Positions 23,768-36,539 of a stretch of DNA of 64,000 nucleotides are shown here, piece after piece. The position numbers and the translations under genes are program-made. Each line of letters opens with the position of its first letter. Position 1 is the stretch's first letter. Under the pieces are notes generated by a model. The model had not been told where the DNA came from. It did no database searches and saw only the letters and a list, made by a program, of their open reading frames with translations. Origin of the DNA: Sordariomycetes sp. S80-01Y (Eukaryota; Ascomycota; Sordariomycetes); NCBI GenBank assembly GCA_037042185.1, contig JAXQJY010000025.1:496001-560000 (forward strand). The letters are read 5' to 3'.

Positions 23768-25905
23768 TCAGGGTTTGGGGTTTACGCAGGCGATCGAAAT
23801 AATTTGGCGTGATCCAAGCCGGTCTCTCATGTCGGCGTAATGCTGATTAGACCGTTCTCGGCCCTGTTGGCAAACACCACCCTGGCGCGGTCAGCTACAA
23901 CGATAACTCCCCATTAGACGACTAGCAAATTCCGAGTTCTAAATACTGCATTGGAATATCTTGGATTTCTATCGTTCTGAGCTCTGTTCACAAAGACTGT
24001 GACTTTAAATAGTCTGATCAACATGCATACTTCGCATATTCCCTCACATGCCTGAACCGGGGAAAAGAGTGCGCTCAGATTCAGGCAGACCCTAAGCCTC
24101 TTCTCGGCAACTGATCACTTCAGCATGAATGACGCCTCGGAAATCACACCCCGTCACCACAGGATTTAACCCCAACGAGAAAGTTGTGATCATCATAAAC
24201 ACAAACTATGGCATCAGTTGCCTAGATTCACCGTTTAGGAGCGCACATCTACCTCAGAGGCTTCGGGAGACAAGTTTCCCTCCCCTTGTTGCTCCATAGC
24301 CTACGTGAACTCGAATGGCGCCAATCCTTGTTGTTATCTTTTAAGCCTAAAGGTGTTATTCTCTAGCTTTAGATTGATATCGGGAGCGAGATCTGCTACG
24401 CATGGTAGGCAGCAAGGTGCAAGGGCGAGTCCGATATCGAGAAGTACGAGCTCGCCGTGAACGGCGCTGGCAGTAGCAGAACGGCAGCAACCGTAGCAAG
24501 CCAACGTACGAAGGATGTCCCGATATCACTTACGTGTTATCTCTGTGGTCTACGTTTTGCTGAGCGCCAAAGGGCAGCATGTCCGCTCGGGTCGTTCCCG
24601 CGATTGCTATTCAGTCATGTCTAACACTCTGCGGTGTCAAGAGAAGCACCAAGCTAGCGCAGCAAGCTTGAGGGAGCATTCTTTGAGATATCCGCGGATC
24701 TTTGCTACAAATTGCAGAGTACACGTCCTCAGAAGGACATCGAAAAGTGTGCACAGTTTTATCCGCTGTCCAACTTGCCTCAGCGCCGCAAATTGCGTTG
24801 TCCGGGTAGCTATCGCATAACTTATTCAAGCTCTTCTCAAGTAAGTCCACAATATAGGCCAACTTTCCTCTTATAGTTAAGCATCCGCGTCACTCGCCTG
24901 CTTTCAGAGCTTCCAGGGGTGGAGTGCTTAGTTGAACTGTTATCAGCTAATGGGATCAAATTAGAAATCAGGTTCTGCCATCATCTCCAACTTTGTCTCA
25001 TCTCTCTTTTCCCCGCACCTCCTCGTACCTCCCTCCCGCTGATCGAAACCTACACATCCGTCTTCGACTTCATTCACCTCTCAAAGCTTTACTGAGACTT
25101 TTCTATACCTTCATGGTGCTTCAATTGGCTGCAAACTATCGCAGATGTTCTCTGATGCCTGCTAGCTTCAATGCAGATTGCAATTCACCAACACAAAGTC
25201 TCAACAAACAGATACTGCGAGTTGCAGGACAAACAATTGATCGACTTCAACGGCAGAATGAGGGCTTACCAACCTTGGCTCATGGCCGACCCAGGCCCAG
25301 ACTGGAAGAGAACCAAGTCCATCAAGCGCCTACCGCATCGCCAGAAACTTGAGGCTCCCTCATCGCATTAGAGGTACTTGCGGAGTGGCTAGGCTTTGCC
25401 CTCCAGGTTCACGCCTGGTCTTAAACGCCGAGCGGGCAGACAGTACGGCCTCTAAACTAAAGTAATGCTAAAGATTTTTAGTGATGAGAAAATCTAAAAG
25501 ACAATTGACCGCATTGCATGTGAACAATCGGCTTGTGCGCTCGGGGTTTAGGTGGAGAGACACCACGAAATCCAAGCTGTCGTCGTCGCTTGGTTTCGAT
25601 GCTGCTGCTAAGGGATTCGAAACTATCTTTCAATATTAGTATGATAGGTATATTTCCAGTACAATTTAGGTTCGGAAGAGCCAGCTGATTGGTGCCGATG
25701 ACCCCAAGCCCTTTGTGGTCCTTCCGAATGTCTGACACGCATGACAGGAGACCGCGAGATTGGACTACTGAGAAATCACAATGACATGGAGACCCTAGCC
25801 CAGTAGGTCCACAATATGTAGAACGGCACCGCTGATCGCCTGCCCTATTCAATGTGTCACTAATTCTGGATCCAAAAGATGATGCTTCCACTGTGATCGT
25901 ATACG
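23768..25905. other. intergenic, no supported gene
   Basis: Frames at 24515-24862, 24993-25371 and 25478-25891 are short, overlap one another on both strands and show no domain. The stretch leads into the second helicase fragment. Confidence 0.4.
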
Positions 25906-26296
25906 TGGTTCAAGAGTGTCGACGGCCAGACATCAGGTAAGATCCTCATCATCACGAGATACTCAGCCTCAAAAAAGCGATGCAATCGCATAGTTGGCCG
26001 GCTGCAAAAAAAATCAGGCTCCGCGAGTTGATGTGCAGACATTCGCTACGGCGCAATCGTTGGAGGCGGACTTTGTCTTTGTGGAGATAGTCAAGTCATC
26101 GAGCTTCACGGACGACCCTCGGGAGTTGAATGTTGTGCTGTCGAGGGCTGTGCAGGGCGAGGTGATCCTGCTGCCGGCGGGATATACAAGGATGGCGAGC
26201 CGTCAAGGAGGGACGTTCCGCCCGGAATGGCTCTCACGGGTGTACAAGCATTGTGAGGAGGCGGCGGCGGTGTGTTCGTTCAGTGATCTTCGGTGA
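25906..26296 (+). pseudogene. C-terminal fragment of SF1 helicase, related to the 3.7-6.0 kb copy
   Basis: It begins abruptly with WFKSVDGQTSGKILIIT, which matches WFKTVDGTNPCTVFIIT of the first copy. It continues through VDVQTFATAQSLEADFVFVEIVKSSSF...LNVVLSRA (helicase motifs V and VI) to a TGA at 26294. The frame changes by one base in a run of eight A at 26006-26013. The N-terminal three quarters, including Walker A and the DExx box, are absent. The end FRPEWLSRVYKHCE shows what the first copy looked like before its TAG. This is a truncated, dead copy unless an unseen upstream exon supplies the rest. Confidence 0.75.
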
Positions 26297-27254
26297 AGGA
26301 AGAGGTAGTTGGAGCTTGGTAATTGAAGACGAGTAAGTGTACAACGGCAGCACGACGCTGAACGCCAATGTCTGTGAGGTTATGATGCGATCTGCGGCTG
26401 CTGACAAGGCTGAAACTTGATTTCTCGAGATGTTGGTGACGCGGACTCTGGCCTGACGCTTCTAAGTGGCTCTATTCCCGTGTAAGTGGGAGCGCGTGAT
26501 GTCACGATGGATCTGCAAGGGTTCAATGGAGCGATGACATACATCAGGTACCTCACCAGGTACCCTATTCTGGAGATTGCCGACGATGGCATCGCAGTGT
26601 GGGTGGGAAGAGAGTCGAGGCAGGGAGATGCTGCGCCCGCGTTGACAAATGCGCGTGGTATTTGGCAGTACCGTAACAGCATAGGCGTTTGAAGAGGAAT
26701 TGGAATTAATTAACAGACTTTCCGCGTATTCGCCCAGGTCGGGACTCTGCCACATCAATCCTCCCGCCGGGCCATCCATCTCCACCGGCGTCTCCCCCAC
26801 CACGCACTACGGCCACCTTTTGACGTCCCCGCAACTCCTCCCACCCACTTCGAGCCACGTCCGGGATGCCAACTTCCCGAGCGAACCAGCGCAGACGCCC
26901 CCCGGCGCCCACCACCAGATCGAACCGGGACGCGCACTCCCCTGCAGACGCTGGACGGTCCCGCGTCAGGTGGCATCGCACGCGCCCCAAGGCCCAAAAG
27001 TGCTGCGGAGCAAGACGCAGCAATAAAAAACAAGGGACCTGGAAGGTCACTGCTGTCGCCTGTGACGTCTCGAAGCTGGCGGCCGATCCTGGCAGGGATC
27101 AATCAGGGTCGCGTTATTTGTACGGGAGAAGGACTCGACTCGACTCGCCTCGAACCACGTTTCTCACTTCGTCCTTCTCCTCTTTTTCTCACCTCAGCTA
27201 ACACTTTCATCACACTTCGCATCTCACCAGTCCTCACCGCCCTCAGCCGCCGAG
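26297..27254. other. intergenic; leader of the membrane protein gene
   Basis: Frames on both strands at 26380-27200 overlap and lack family features. The last 150 bases are pyrimidine-rich, as expected for a fungal promoter or leader. Confidence 0.45.
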
Positions 27255-28078
27255 ATGGTCGCCACGCGCTCCTCGTCCAGCCAGCATGTCCAGCAGACCG
27301 ACCAGAATGGCAAACTCTCCCCTCCCCCCTTCGACCCCATAACCAACTCGCCCTCGGGCCGCCGCGCCCCCAAGCCGACCCAGAACGGCACCCTCTACGC
27401 CTGGGCACACGTCCCCTCGCAGGTCACCCTCGCCTGGCTCTTCATCTCGCTGCCGCTGGTGTGCTGGGACATCGGCTACACCCAGAACCGCCCCTGGAGC
27501 ATGGAGGGCGGCGCGCTGTACTGGCCGCTGTACGTGCCCTACAAGCTGTACGGCCAGATCGACTACGTCTACGGCTGGCCGAGCCTCGACGCCAAGAAGG
27601 GCTTCTGCGCCGCCCAGGGCTTCATGAACATGGTCGAGACCGCCATGTACATCTGGTACCTGTGGACCATGAAGAAGAACAACTGGCGCGCCGGCGGCAA
27701 GGAGGGCGCAAAGGCCGTCGTTGTCGGCTTCAGCGCCGCCGTCATGACCTTGAGCAAGACGGTGCTTTACTGTGAGTGTCTCTTTGGAAAACCACCTTGT
27801 TTCTTGGGAGGGGGGATCGCGGTTGCTGACTGACTGTGCGCAGGGGCCAATGAGTATTTTGAGAGCTTCGCCAACATCGGACACAACCGCGCCGTCGACC
27901 TGCTCTTCCTCTGGATAATCCCCAAGTGAGTTCATGGATAACCGCGCTCCGCTTCACGCGCGCTGACCTGGTCTGCAGCGGTGCCTGGCTGGTGGGATCG
28001 ACGTGGATGATCTTCGAGATGGGGGCGCAGATCCTGGAAGGTCTGGAGATTGCGTCCGAGCACACCAAGCACCAGTAG
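27255..28078 (+). CDS. multi-pass membrane protein, conserved fungal, unknown function
   Basis: Three exons (27255-27771, 27844-27925, 27979-28078) with introns of 72 and 53 nt give 232 residues. The first 45 residues are polar. Four to five hydrophobic segments follow: WLFISLPLVCWDIGY (about 59-74), a central pair around AAQGFMNMVETAMYIWYLW, AVVVGFSAAVMTLSKTVLYW, and DLLFLWIIPNGAWLVGSTWM near the end. Trp, Tyr and Pro are plentiful at the membrane borders (WPLYVPYKLYGQIDYVYGW). Similar proteins occur widely in filamentous ascomycetes, often under misleading names; the arrangement loosely recalls EXPERA-type sterol-isomerase folds, but I cannot establish that. Only the spliced frame keeps the last segments. 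Confidence 0.88.
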
Positions 28079-28628
28079 ACTGTCAATCCCCCGTGCGACT
28101 TACCAGAGCGGGGTTGCTTGACAGTGCAGCACGAGTAACGGCCATTACGACGAGATAGGCGGGAGAGGGAGGAGTATGAGAGGCGTAGCTTCGCCTGAGG
28201 TTTGACTTGAACGTCCCCCTGGAATTGCATAAATTACGACTGTACGAATAAGGACATAGTTTTCTTCCTCGCAGCCATGCCAGTGAAGAGCTGCGGATAT
28301 GATGATTTGACTCATTTGCGCAAGCCATACCTTACACCCCGTACCGTGGCACCTGTGAAATCAAGTCTGCCAAGAGAAAAAGGCCACGCCGGCTCCTCCA
28401 CCATTCACGTCTTCCACATCTGAGGAAACACAGTAACAGTAAAACGCGAGATCATGTTTGTCAAACGAAAGGGTATCTAGCCGGAACATGATAGGAAACG
28501 TAGGAAATGCTGATCCGTCAGGACGTGTGCCGCGCTGCTTCGCAAGCATCGGACATGAACCAAAAATAAAAATCATCGCGCGCGAGACTTGCTTCAGAGC
28601 AAGAGAGAAAAAATTGTATGAGAGGTGC
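28079..28628. other. convergent intergenic region
   Basis: Lies between two genes that end towards each other. The minus-strand frames at 28083-28660 appear non-coding. It presumably holds both 3' ends. Confidence 0.5.
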
Positions 28629-31102
28629 TTAAGCATGGCGGAAGCCTCCCAGGTCGGCATACTGCTCCCAGGCGTGGCTCTCGACAGGGCTGTCCTGCTT
28701 CTCCATGAAGGCCTGCATGGCAGCCCACTCGTCCTGGACCACGATCTGCGGCGGGAGCGAGGCGCGCTTGCTGTTGCGGCGCTGCCGAGGGCTTTCGCCC
28801 AGGAAGGCGTGACGCTGCTCCTCGACGAGAGCTGAGTAGTCGGCTGAGTAGTCGTTGTTGGGTTGCGCCGGGACGGTGGTGGGGTTGCTGCTCCGCGGAC
28901 GTTTAAGGGTGACGGAGGGTGAAGGGCTGAGGAACATGGACACGACCTCCTTTCTCTGCGACTTTTGCCTCAGGGGAGACGGCGGGTTGAGCGAGTAGAT
29001 GGAGAAGGGCGTCGTTGCGCCTGTCGGTGTGGGCACCGACGACTCGACCGTGTCGCCGCTCGTCGTGCTCTTGGGCGACTCCGCATCGGAGCTCGAGTTG
29101 GAAGCCGTCGAGTTGTTCCGCACCCACGTCGTCGCTGCCGGGTCGGGCCTGGTCTGCCCGACGTTGACCGAGTTGAGACCGTTTCCGTAGCCCTGGACCA
29201 GGATCTCGTGGTACACGGGCTTGGACGGCGAGAGCGCCTCCTGCGGCGGTGTTATCGACGCAGGCTTGAACATTCTCAGCGAGCGGCGGACGGTCGAGTT
29301 CCGGCTGAGGGCGCGGGAGACGGTGCTGGCGGAGCGGGTGAGGCTCGACGTGTTGTTCGAGGTGCCCGTCGCGGAGGCGCAGCGTTCCTCAGCGGGAGGG
29401 GTGCGGTGGTTGAGGGCGAAGTAGTCGATGTCGGGCTTGATCTCGATCCTGCCGCTGTGGCTGGCGGCACCAGCTGAATCAGCCCAGTAGATGGAGGGCG
29501 AGGTCAGGTCAGGCTCGACCGCGAGGTCGGTTTGGCGACGCAGCAGGCCTTGTACGTCAGGAGCTGTGTCGGACCAGGGGATGACATCCGGCGAGATAGC
29601 CATGTGGTAGGGCGTCTCCTCGACGTCATAGACCTCAGAAGGGATGGTCGTGACGCTGCGCAACACCTGGTATATGGCGTAGATGAGGATCCAGCGAACC
29701 TTCCGGGCATCCAGCACCGAGACCTTGTCCTGCCTATCGGCCTTGTTCGGGGAGAAGATCATCTCCTCCTCAAAGGTGCGGTAGGCCCTGACGAGCTCGT
29801 CGTAGGGGTTCTTGTCCATCCAGTTCGTCGCCTTGAGGATGGCAGCGTGCGCCAGCAGCTTCTCATCCGGCTTCAGACGCTCGGAGCGCAGCCGCCAGGG
29901 GATGCGCCGGCTGGTCTTCTGCGCAAACAAGGGCAGCAGCGGTAGAGGGTGCTCCAGCGCCTCGTAATCGTGGTTCCGGTCGAACATCTGCACCAGCTGA
30001 AAGACGCAGATGCCGCCCGAAGCGACCCAGGGCATCTGGGACGCGGTGTACGTCTCGTCCACCAGCAGTTCGTACAGGGCCTCGAACTCAAATCGCATGG
30101 CGCGCAGCATGAGGGGCGTGAATGACTGTGGGGGGTAGTATCCGAAGCGTGACGTGTAGAAGGACATGAGGAACGACCTGAATCTTTCGAGGTGCGACCG
30201 TGCGCCGAGAGGGATGCCGAGGTTCGATTCCGAGAGGTCATCGTCTAAGAAGTTCTTGAGCATGTGTGTTGCCTTGTCGAGTCGGTCGTCGAGATCGTTT
30301 CGTGACTGCCGTAGCATTCTTCGCGTGGGTTGGCTGAGGTGCTAAGGAGGTCAGACTAGGGGTTCGCCGCGGGGAATAGAAGACTTACCTCATATCCAGG
30401 ACAGTGATGGATCTCGTCGCTCATACCAACGCAGTGTGCAAAGGCTCGTATGTACAGGTCCCTCATTTGGAAGGCCTCTGCGAGGTGCACCAGCGCCACC
30501 GCGTGAGAAGGCTGCTCGATAATGTCCAGATAACCCTCCTCGTCCATGTAGTCCATCATATCGGCCACATTATCCGTCACGTCAGCCCTAAACTCGTGCA
30601 AGCTGTACAGCAAGCCAACCAGGGCATGGCCCAGGTACTCAGCCACCAGGGAGCGTCTGAAGACGAAGGCGAAGAAGTTCCTCGTGGCGACATGGTAGAC
30701 GTAGGCTTGCTCTTTGGTTGCGTTTGGTGGAGCTGGAATGTAGAGCTCGAACGTTCGCCTTGGGTCGTTGGCCCATTGTCGGAGCTGACCTGGCGTTCTC
30801 GGGGCTGGTCCCTCGGTGATGAGGAAACGCTCTATGAGAGGGAAGCACTTCTTGGCCAGGAGCTCCCTGAAGGGGATCCTAAAGGATGGCCCTCTTCGAG
30901 ACTGGCCCTTCCCGTAGAGGTGGACGAGACAGTTGCCGTTGCGGTACCAGAGCTCCGGGTCCTTGCGAAGGCCGTCCCAGGCGTATGAGGTCCTGGCAGC
31001 GCCGTCCCACCTCCGTGATTGTCCTGCCGACGTTCCTTTAGCTCCAGCTCGGTCCATGAACGAACCCAAGGCCCCCCTTGCCGGTCCGAATGAATTGGCC
31101 AT
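28629..31102 (-). CDS. large conserved fungal protein, DUF8004-like
   Basis: Two exons, 31102-30389 and 30341-28629, across a 47-nt intron (GTAAGT donor, CTGAC branch, CTTAG acceptor) encode 808 residues. The start is the ATG of MANSFGP. The first 480 residues or so look globular and mainly helical (WDGLRKDPELWYRNGNCLVHLY, RNFFAFVFRRSLVAEYLGHALVGLL, LVRAYRTFEEEMIFS, VRWILIYAIYQVLRS). The last 330 residues are Ser/Thr/Pro-rich and low complexity, probably disordered and phosphorylated. The layout fits fungal proteins grouped under DUF8004, which have no known role; the assignment is from memory. There is no signal peptide or membrane segment. Confidence 0.85.
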
Positions 31103-33107
31103 GGTCTTCGGCTCCGATAAGCTAGCACGGGTACGACGTCCCGCCGCAGTATCAGTTGGAAGAAAGAGAAGCAAGAAGCCAAGGTGGATGAAGCAATGCA
31201 GAAGGGGATATGCAGCTTCCCATCAGCCAGCCGGGGACCGGCAGCTCTGTCGTAGCAAGATTCGTCACCGAAGTCGGAACACGAACAGCTTGTATCAATC
31301 AAGGCGTCAGTCGTAGAGGCTCAGGTGTCACCGCCTGTCGGGACACACACGAGAAGGACTGAGGTCTTCCGAAAGCCAGGATGCTTAGACAGACAATCCC
31401 AGAACGTGCCACATCGTCGCGTCGAGCATTGGGTCGTGGCTCGTCGTCGTGCTCGCCCGGCGAGGTGAGGAAGAAAGGGAAGGGAAGAGAAAGGAGGTTA
31501 TCGCGGGCGTCACGAATGTCTTGAGAGCTCCAGAGATCGGGGTCGGGGTTGAGCTGCGGGTCTCAAAGATAGCCTCAAGCCATGTCTTGGCGCGATAATC
31601 CCTGCCTCTGTCTTCCTGCGACCCTCGGGGAGTCTGGCCTCTGTGGTTTTCGTGAAGGCTGAAAGCTGTGAGAGCTGGAGATGGCGTGCAGAAGGCGACG
31701 CCGACGAGTGGGTGAACAGGACCAGTCGAGCCTTTGTTGCTGAGCTTCCAGACCGGCAAACTATTGACGACGAACAGTAGCTGAGCTGCACCCCCTCCAA
31801 AGGCAAAAGCGAGGCCTCTGGGGAATGCCTTCACAATGAAATCATTCCCTTGGATTAAGATTGTACAAGCACCATAAAGCAAGGATCGCTACCGTCTCCG
31901 CTACGCTAATCGCCCGGATATCTCGCGCCCGTGGGTAGCCAAGCGCGCCGCTCCCTTGTTTTCAGGTGTCCAGCGTCCGTCCAGGCGTCGACATTTCGGC
32001 ACTTGGTGGTTCCGGCGCAATTGGGCAGCTCACCAGCGCCAGAGATCGAGGCGCGGCGACGATGCTTGCTCGAGCTCGCAGGATCGGAGCACAGCTGCAA
32101 CAATGACCTGTTGGCATGGCATGTCGTGCTGCCCTTGGGGATCTGACGACATGCCGATCCAGGAGACCCGCAGATCGCGACAAACGGCTGGATGGGGAAC
32201 CGGGAAATGATCATCAACATGGCGTTTGGAGATTGCGACTCGCGGGTGACGGTCACCGGCTCACCGCGCCAGGGAGTTGACCCCGGTTCACGATTCGCTG
32301 TCACTCATCCAGGGTCATCGTTGACGACTGGCAGACGCCTCATCACTCAAGAGTCTTTCTCGCAGCGCAGTGAGACATGAAAACGCAGACATGCGTCCAT
32401 GCCGTCTTGTCTAATGACGTGCCGCTGGCCACGATGGGTGAAGAATCCAATCCAGCCAACAATCGCCCGCCGTCGCTGAACGCTGAGTTGGCCGACAGCT
32501 TGGCTCTGAGACACCGTCTCGGCAGGCGGTGGGCTTGTCGCAGCGTATCGTGATCCGGGATGGGCGCCTCCAACAGTTTCGGTGTTGGCATGGCAGCTCG
32601 GGCGTGGAACGCAGCTATCGGCCGAATACCACCGCCTGTGCTCACATTAGCTTTTCTGATTGATAACGGTATTCCGGTCGTGGAAATTTTAGTCACGTAC
32701 GTAACCGAAAAGGCATTGATTCATTCAGACCTAATGGTTGGGCCGATGCTTGCGGTGTGGGGTGAGTGCTGGTGTAAGTAGATGGGCGGCCTGATATTGA
32801 GGGTTTTCACGATGAGCTTGAGGGCAGTACTGATGATGCGGCAGTATTTGCATCACACTACCACGTGATAGTGAGTGTGCGAAGCCATGAAAGCCAACAA
32901 AATACACGAAAAGAAGACTGGAGTAAGCTTCAGCTTATTCTTTTACTATGCGAGGCACAATGCTCGTCTTCACCATGACCCGCAGGGTAGGCCACTGCCA
33001 AGCTGACTAAAGCTCTCACCTCGGTGGCCTCACCGAAAGATCCTAGCTTTCATCGCACAAAACAGACATGCCCCAACGCCCTCCTGCTCTCAGGATGTAG
33101 CGTCAAC
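31103..33107. other. divergent intergenic region, no supported gene
   Basis: Contains the promoters of the DUF8004-like gene (minus) and the dynactin p62 gene (plus). Minus-strand frames at 31385-31882 and 31906-32304 show no family signature. Confidence 0.45.
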
Positions 33108-34831
33108 ATGTCCCTCTCGACCCCCTACACCTACATACAATGCCCCTGCTCCGATCAGGCCACGCTCGAGGACGGTGACGCGTCCCCCGACCAAGAGTCA
33201 ATCGAAGACGAAGAGCGAACCTTTGATCCGCGCGCCCCTCGCTCGAACTATAGCTTATACCCCTTGGAGTACTTGCTGTTCTGCGAGGACTGCCAGCAGA
33301 TACGGTGTCCGAGATGTGTCAACGAGGAGGTCGTCACCTACTTCTGTCCGAGCTGCTTGTTCGAGGTGCCGAGCAGTAACCTGCGAAGCGAAGGCAACCG
33401 GTGAGTTACACCAGACAAGTTTTTGGAAAGGCAGGCCAAGCTGACGAGCCTAGATGTACGCGAAGCTGCTATCAGTGCCCCGTGTGCACGGCCCCCGTGC
33501 AGGTCAGCGCCGTCGAGCCCGAGTCTTCGGGCAACCTCCTCTCTGCCGACAACGCCGCGCCGACGGCCAATGGACCCTACGCACTGTTTTGCCAATACTG
33601 CAATTGGTCCTCCAGCGAGATCGGCATCGAGTTCGAGAAGCCGAGCGGCATCCCGAACCAACTGGCCAAGCTTAACAACGGCGGCGAACCGAGGATCACC
33701 ATCAAAGATGTCAAGGAGCGGCGCAAGGAGAACCCGGAATCTCCCCCGGTGCCGGACGAGCTGGTAGACACGGAGCTGCAGTTCAACAGCCTTAAGAACT
33801 TCTACCAGAACCAGCTCGCAGATGTGAGCGGTGGCATGGGCGGATTGGGCTTGAACGACGGGTCGGGCTTTTCGTCGCCCGCGGCGTTGACGAGGATAAT
33901 GTCACTTTACACGACGGGGAGAGGATCAACAAGACAGCAAGGGCCGCCAGACGTCATGCGAGAAGCCTTGAATACGGATGATGGACTCAAGCTCGCCCAG
34001 CTGGACGAAGGCGCCCGGATCAAGAAGCTGCACAACGGAGGCTGGGGAGAGACTGTGTCGAAAGAGCAACGACTCGGTCAGCTAGAAGCGCCTCGATTCC
34101 AGGATGAGCTCCGGCCCACGCAATGTATCCTGCGCACGAAACGCTCGAAGCGTTGTGCTGCCTGCCGCCACATTATCTCCAAACCCGAGAACAAGGTGGC
34201 TTCGACACGGTTCAGGATTCGCCTGGTGGCCAAGTCCAACATCCCGAGAATCACCATCAAGCCCCTGAAACCCACGACGGCCCCTACTCCCGTGGCATTG
34301 CGGCCAGCGAAGCCGCAAGAAGCGCCAATGAAGCCGCTCCAGCCCTACCAGTACATCCTGACCTTCAACAACCCGCGGTTCGAGAAGATCAACGTCACGC
34401 TCGCGACGCCGAACAACACACCTGGGCGTTTCTCAAGCAAGGTCACCCTGCTATGCCCGCAGTTTGAAGTCGACGCCAACACGGACAGCTGGACGGACGC
34501 CCTCCGCGAGGATGGCGCAGATGTACGACCGGGAGAGGTCGAGGTGGGCAAGATCTACGAGAGAGGCCGCAACTGGGTGAGCATCATCCTCGAGGTGATA
34601 CCGCCCTTCCTGCGGCCGGACAGCCTGCCGACCAAGACAGCAACGGGAGAAGAGATGGACAGAGGGCCCCTGAAGGAGGACGAGGACGTCCTGGAGATAC
34701 CCATGTTTGTGCGGATGGAATGGGAGGCTGGAGAGGCCGAGGCTCAGGAGGCCAAGGACAAGGACGCGCCTGAGCGTCGTGAGCTGGCGTACTGGTCTGT
34801 GCTCGGCGTCGGACGCATCAGTCACGAGTAA
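33108..34831 (+). CDS. ro-2: dynactin p62 subunit (DCTN4, RO-2 homologue)
   Basis: Two exons, 33108-33400 and 33454-34831, with a 53-nt intron give 556 residues. The start MSLSTPYTYIQCPC is the first ATG in frame. Paired cysteines typical of the p62 zinc-binding region occur in order: CPC (12-14), FCEDCQQIRCPRCVNEEVVTYFCPSC (about 59-84), SCYQCPVC and FCQYCNW. A second Cys pair, RCAACRHI, sits in the middle (about 245). The C-terminal half matches the dynactin p62 family fold (YQYILTFNNPRFEKINVTL). Dynactin p62 is part of the pointed-end complex that helps dynein load membranes and position nuclei in hyphae; ropy-2 is the Neurospora gene. Confidence 0.93.
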
Positions 34832-34999
34832 TGAACTTCACAGAGATACCCAAGAGAAAATTAGAGTGATGTTGCCAGATCATGTGGCTGCTTGTGTCAT
34901 TATCAAGCTACCTTTGCAAAAAGACGCCGAGCCCCTTTTAACCCTTGATGCCAGTAAAAATCACTCCCACCTAAGCCATCATCATAACACGTCCACCGT

Positions 35000-35882
35000 T
35001 TACAGGTCGGTGACCTGGCTCTGAGGGAACTCAAAGTTGACGTTGCGGCCGGTGAGACGGCGGTAGACCTCGGAGTAGGTGTCGAGGCGGTAGTCGACGC
35101 CACCGCGCTCCTTCTCGTCGAGGATGACCTTGAGGAGCTTGGAGCCGTCCTCCTTGGTGCGGACGCGCTTGCCAACAATCTCGACGGGGTAGGTGAGGTC
35201 GGCAAGGATGGCGTCGTGGACAGCGGTGAGAGTGCGGCTGCGGGGACGCTTCTGCTTCTGGGTGTTGCGGCTGCGGGCGGAGCGCTTGGGGCGGGGGAGG
35301 ATGCGGCGCGAGGCGAGGATGAGGACGTGGCGGTCGGAGAACTTCTTCTCGAGCTCACGGGTCAAGCTGGGTCTGTTAGTGGGATGCAACCTGTCGGGAG
35401 GATCAATAGGGTTTACCGCTGCTGGACGCGGTGGAAACCGGCCAGGGAGGGGACGGGGACAAAGATGACAACAGCCTTCTTGCCGTGGCCAACCTCGATC
35501 TATTCAAGACCACAAGTCAGCATGCGAGCTCCAGGACTAGCCTTGGACCGCTTCCCGTCCTGTTCCTCAGAAGTCAATGTGTACCCTGGCGCGCGCAGCC
35601 CTAGACCAATGTTTCTCAATCGGTTCCGAGTCGGGGCGCGGCCATTGCATCGTTGCATCTCCTCGGAAACAGGACACTCGAAGTGTATCTGGCTCTCTTG
35701 ATTTGGGACAAAAATCATACCTCGCGGGCAGAGACGAACTGCAGGGGACGCAGGGCGACCTTGAGGTCGGCGGTGTTGGTCTCGAGGTCGAACAGAGCCT
35801 GGGCAATGTTCTGCTCGAGCTCGGAGGGGTTCTGCCTCGAGGGGCTGTTGGGGGCGATCTTGTTGAGGGCCTGGGCGGACAT
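35000..35882 (-). CDS. rps7: 40S ribosomal protein S7 (eS7)
   Basis: Three exons (35882-35721, 35499-35417, 35366-35000) give 203 residues, the usual eS7 length. The first intron is 221 nt, unusually long for this window, and the second 50 nt. Family blocks are intact: [61 protein letters not shown] and the end FPQSQVTDL. eS7 is a component of the small subunit head/platform side and acts in 18S processing. It converges with the dynactin p62 gene, whose stop is only 168 bases away. Confidence 0.97.
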
Positions 35883-36539
35883 GATGGGCGGTTGACCGTG
35901 GGTTGGTTTGCTGAGCGGTTAGTGAAGTCGTCGCGATGGGAAGGGCGGCGCTGCGAAGAAGTTTTGGCGGGTGGATGCTCGAGGTCGAATTTTGGGGTTT
36001 TCGTGCCCTGAGTGGGTGGGCCTGTGGGATGGTGGTTCCGACGGTCTGATTGGTGGGGGGCCTCAGTCCGATTCAGGCAAAAGATGACCCACCAGACGCT
36101 CCCCGGCCCATCATCACCCTTTCAGTTCCACTCTGTACGTGCATACACTCAGATTAACATATATGCCAAGACAATTCTTGTTCCTACTTCAAGCTGATCT
36201 CATGAACATTGGCCTATGATTGGAATGACTGGCGACCTGAAATTCTACGGCTTTGAAATTTCTAGAGGTGATGTGTCTCGTCTCTACCGGCAAAGTTCAA
36301 ATGACTCTGGAAGCAATAGGATTAACGTCTTCCTGTCTCATCAAGTAACCATTTTGCAAAGCCTCTTCCCCGGGTCGATGTCCTTCCTTGAGCTACACAG
36401 ATGCTCTGAAAGGCGCGCACGCATTAAGCTCCAACCAATCTTATTCCTCCAACAATATGCCCAGTTCCCAGGATCAGCACGGCCAGTTTGATCCCTCCGA
36501 GCGGTCTTTTCCCTGCCTCAGCTGCTTGACCCCAATCTC
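35883..36539. other. eS7 promoter region, no gene seen
   Basis: The upstream region of the ribosomal protein gene. Plus-strand frames at 36012-36491 lack family features. Confidence 0.45.

Noticed and set aside
31385-31882. 165-codon minus-strand frame upstream of the DUF8004-like gene
   Set aside because: No family features, and it overlaps other frames in a promoter region.
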